Of a DNA stretch of 8,184 nt, positions 6,960-8,184 are shown one piece after another. The notes beneath the pieces were generated by a model. That model saw nothing but the letters and a program-made list of their open reading frames with translations. It ran no database searches and was not told the DNA's origin. The DNA comes from Spirochaetaceae bacterium (GTDB lineage: Bacteria; Spirochaetota; Spirochaetia; SZUA-6; Fen-1364): assembly GCA_003141795.1 (NCBI GenBank), contig PLNO01000385.1, positions 1 to 8,184 of the forward strand, read 5' to 3'. Position 1 is the stretch's first letter. Each line of letters begins with the position of its first letter. Made by a program: the position numbers and the translations under genes.

Positions 6960-7724
6960 ATGTTTCGAATCGCACGTGAGCGACTGCTCCAGAGGTTCAG
7001 GACCATTTCTTTCCCGAAAGGCGCACCGCCTGCGCTGCCGGAGCGTTTCAGAGGGCTGCCGGTCATCGACCAGAAGAAGTGCGCCGAGGGGTGTGAAGGC
7101 GCCGCAGCTGCATGCCCGACGGGCGCGCTCTCCCGGGGGCAGGACGGAAGCGTTTCCATCGACCTTGGCAGATGCATCTTCTGCGGGGAATGCGCGGTGG
7201 CATGTCCTCCGGGCGCCATCACGTTCACCGAAGACTATCGGCCCGCCGTGCGCGCACGGGGCGATCTCCTCCTTGCCGGCAACGCCTTGAAGCTCGCCGA
7301 ATCCCTTGGCGGCCAGCTCCGCCGTCAGCTCGGAAGGTCCCTGCGGCTGCGGCAGGTAAGCGCGGGCGGCTGCGCTGGCTGCGAGGCCGACGCGAACGTG
7401 CTTTCCACCGTGGGCTGGGACATGGGGCGGTTCGGGATCCAGTTCGTCGCATCGCCCCGGCATGCCGACGGCCTTCTCGTGACGGGGCCCGTGACGAAGA
7501 ACATGCTCCTGGCGCTTCGCAAGACATACGAAGCCGTTCCCGCACCGAAGATCGTCATCGCCTCGGGGGCGCTCGCCATTTCCGGCGGCCTGTATCGCGG
7601 CGCTCCGGAAGCGTGCGACGGCGTGACCGACATCCTTCCCGTCGACCTCTTCGTTCCCGGTTGCCCGCCGCACCCTCTGACGCTTCTCGACGGGCTGCTG
7701 CGGCTGATAGGGAGAATCAGCTGA
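6960..7724 (+). CDS. Ferredoxin-NuoB fusion: HyfH/HycF-like plus HyfI/HycG-like small subunit
   Basis: This 254-residue iron-sulfur protein combines functions that E. coli hyf encodes as separate HyfH and HyfI. Residues 34-90 form a dicluster ferredoxin domain. The second motif, CIFCGECAVACP (72-83), is complete. The first, CAEGCEGAAAACP (41-53), has Ala 48 where the third Cys belongs and a Cys-x3-Cys opening. Residues 127-254 are NuoB/HyfI-like, with GGCAGCEAD (C138, C141), SPRHADGLLVTGPVTKNM (165-182) and VPGCPPHP (C235). The remaining N2-type ligand, in the NuoB context GSCANSGG, is GALAISGG here with Leu 205, leaving three of four cysteines; C219 is a nearby spare. The expected role is to wire electrons through FeS clusters to the large-subunit cavity. 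It has a clear Shine-Dalgarno (GAGGGG, 6947-6952) 7 bases before the ATG and starts 11 bases after hyfG. No signal peptide is seen, so it is cytoplasmic. Confidence 0.9.
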   Translation: MFRIARERLLQRFRTISFPKGAPPALPERFRGLPVIDQKKCAEGCEGAAAACPTGALSRGQDGSVSIDLGRCIFCGECAVACPPGAITFTEDYRPAVRARGDLLLAGNALKLAESLGGQLRRQLGRSLRLRQVSAGGCAGCEADANVLSTVGWDMGRFGIQFVASPRHADGLLVTGPVTKNMLLALRKTYEAVPAPKIVIASGALAISGGLYRGAPEACDGVTDILPVDLFVPGCPPHPLTLLDGLLRLIGRIS

Positions 7725-7741
7725 GACGCGCAAGCGCTCAG
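7721..7741 (+). terminator. Weak hairpin at the operon end
   Basis: CTGA pairs with TCAG and an inner GCG pairs with CGC around a CAAG loop, with a 3-base bulge on the left arm. It begins at the stop codon of the last operon gene. No T-run follows (TCGTCCCG), so intrinsic termination is unlikely to be strong; it could be a stabilising 3' structure or chance. Confidence 0.2.
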
Positions 7742-7798
7742 TCGTCCCGATCCGCCGACGCTTGACCTGAACGGGCGAAGCTCAGCATCCCTCGCCCC

Positions 7799-8184
7799 AT
7801 GATCATAGATACAGTCGACAGTATCCCCCTCTACAAAGGCTTCAGCACCAATCTTGCCGCTGGTCTGGAGTTCCTCCTCGAAGCGCTCACCGTCGAGCCG
7901 CCGCTGGGACGCCACCCGATCCGCGGAGACCGTGTGTACGCAGTCGTCTCGAAATACGAGACGGCGGAACCTTCATCGAAGTCGTTCGAGGCGCATCGAA
8001 GGTATATCGACATCCAGTTCCTTCTCCATGGCACGGAGGCTCTGCTCTGGGCGCCGCTCTCTTCGCTCGTCCCTCAAGGTGAATATTCCTCTGACGGGGA
8101 TTGCATCGATCTGGGTGGGGAGTCGGGCGCTGAGGCGGTACTCCGTGGTTCCGTGTTCGCAATTCTTTTCCCCGGCGACGCGCA
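7799..8184 (+). CDS. YhcH/YjgK/YiaL (EbgC) family protein, 3'-truncated
   Basis: The first 128 codons are present and the gene runs off the window; family members are about 150 residues, so roughly the last 20 are missing. Diagnostic segments are KSFEAHRRYIDIQFLLHGTEAL (about 62-83), with the conserved HRxYIDIQ core, and FAILFPGDA near the end, followed by the CA of a probable His codon as in the family's FPGDxH motif. These are small cupin-fold proteins, some of which are annotated as beta-galactosidase beta-subunits or sugar-acid/sialic acid metabolism proteins; the exact activity is often unproven. The ATG at 7799 is the first start after an in-frame TGA at 7763-7765, but it has no clear Shine-Dalgarno. 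The gene lies 74 bases after the hydrogenase-like operon on the same strand. Nothing links it functionally to the Ehr complex, so it is probably a separate unit. Confidence 0.85.
   Translation, partial: MIIDTVDSIPLYKGFSTNLAAGLEFLLEALTVEPPLGRHPIRGDRVYAVVSKYETAEPSSKSFEAHRRYIDIQFLLHGTEALLWAPLSSLVPQGEYSSDGDCIDLGGESGAEAVLRGSVFAILFPGDA

Noticed and set aside
5446..7724. NuoCD and NuoB of true complex I
   Set aside because: The membrane genes have HyfB-, HyfC-, HyfE- and HyfF-specific features and order, and there are no NuoA, J, K, E, F or G genes; complex I is a relative, not the identity.
7762..7789. Possible sigma70 promoter for the YhcH-family gene (TTGACC at 7762-7767)
   Set aside because: The -35-like hexamer is good, but nothing resembling TATAAT occurs at 16-18 bases; the best is AGCATC or GCATCC.
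8032..8050. Sigma54-like TGGCAC element
   Set aside because: The GG-to-GC distance is 12 rather than 10 bases, and it lies inside the YhcH-family coding region.

Overview
This is a compact, GC-rich, single-strand stretch with almost no intergenic space. It carries a six-gene operon for a membrane-bound relative of hydrogenase-4 (Hyf), formate hydrogenlyase (Hyc) and complex I. The gene order is hyfB, hyfC, hyfE, hyfF, hyfG, then a single gene fusing a HyfH/HycF-like ferredoxin domain to a HyfI/HycG/NuoB-like small subunit. A HyfD equivalent is absent. Neighbouring genes overlap by a few bases or are separated by about ten, so they are very probably co-transcribed and translationally coupled.

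The decisive observation is that the hydrogenase-like large subunit has none of the four cysteines that hold the [NiFe] centre. The proximal CxxC position reads Ala and Thr, and the C-terminal pair aligns with Ser and Gly. This is the hallmark of the Ehr (energy-converting hydrogenase-related) complexes, which sit between complex I and group 4 [NiFe] hydrogenases. The machine should therefore not be annotated as a working hydrogenase. The small subunit is also modified: one of its four N2-type cysteines is Leu, and one ferredoxin cysteine is Ala. The membrane arm looks intact, with two antiporter-like subunits, a NuoH-like subunit and a HyfE subunit. The inferred picture is an ion-translocating complex whose electron donor and acceptor are unknown.

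Layout: bases 1-312 hold the 3' part of a PTS EIIA (PtsN/fructose-type) domain gene that retains the phosphorylatable His and overlaps the first operon gene. Bases 312-7724 hold the six-gene operon. Bases 7725-7798 are a short gap with a weak hairpin at its left edge. Bases 7799-8184 hold the first ~128 codons of a YhcH/YiaL/EbgC-family gene that runs off the window. No operon promoter is visible; it must lie upstream.

The organism is probably an anaerobic or facultative high-GC bacterium. The Ehr arrangement is reminiscent of Geobacter-like (Desulfobacterota/Desulfuromonadia) lineages, but this assignment is an inference from gene content only. There are no tRNAs, rRNAs, mobile elements or CRISPR arrays in the window.
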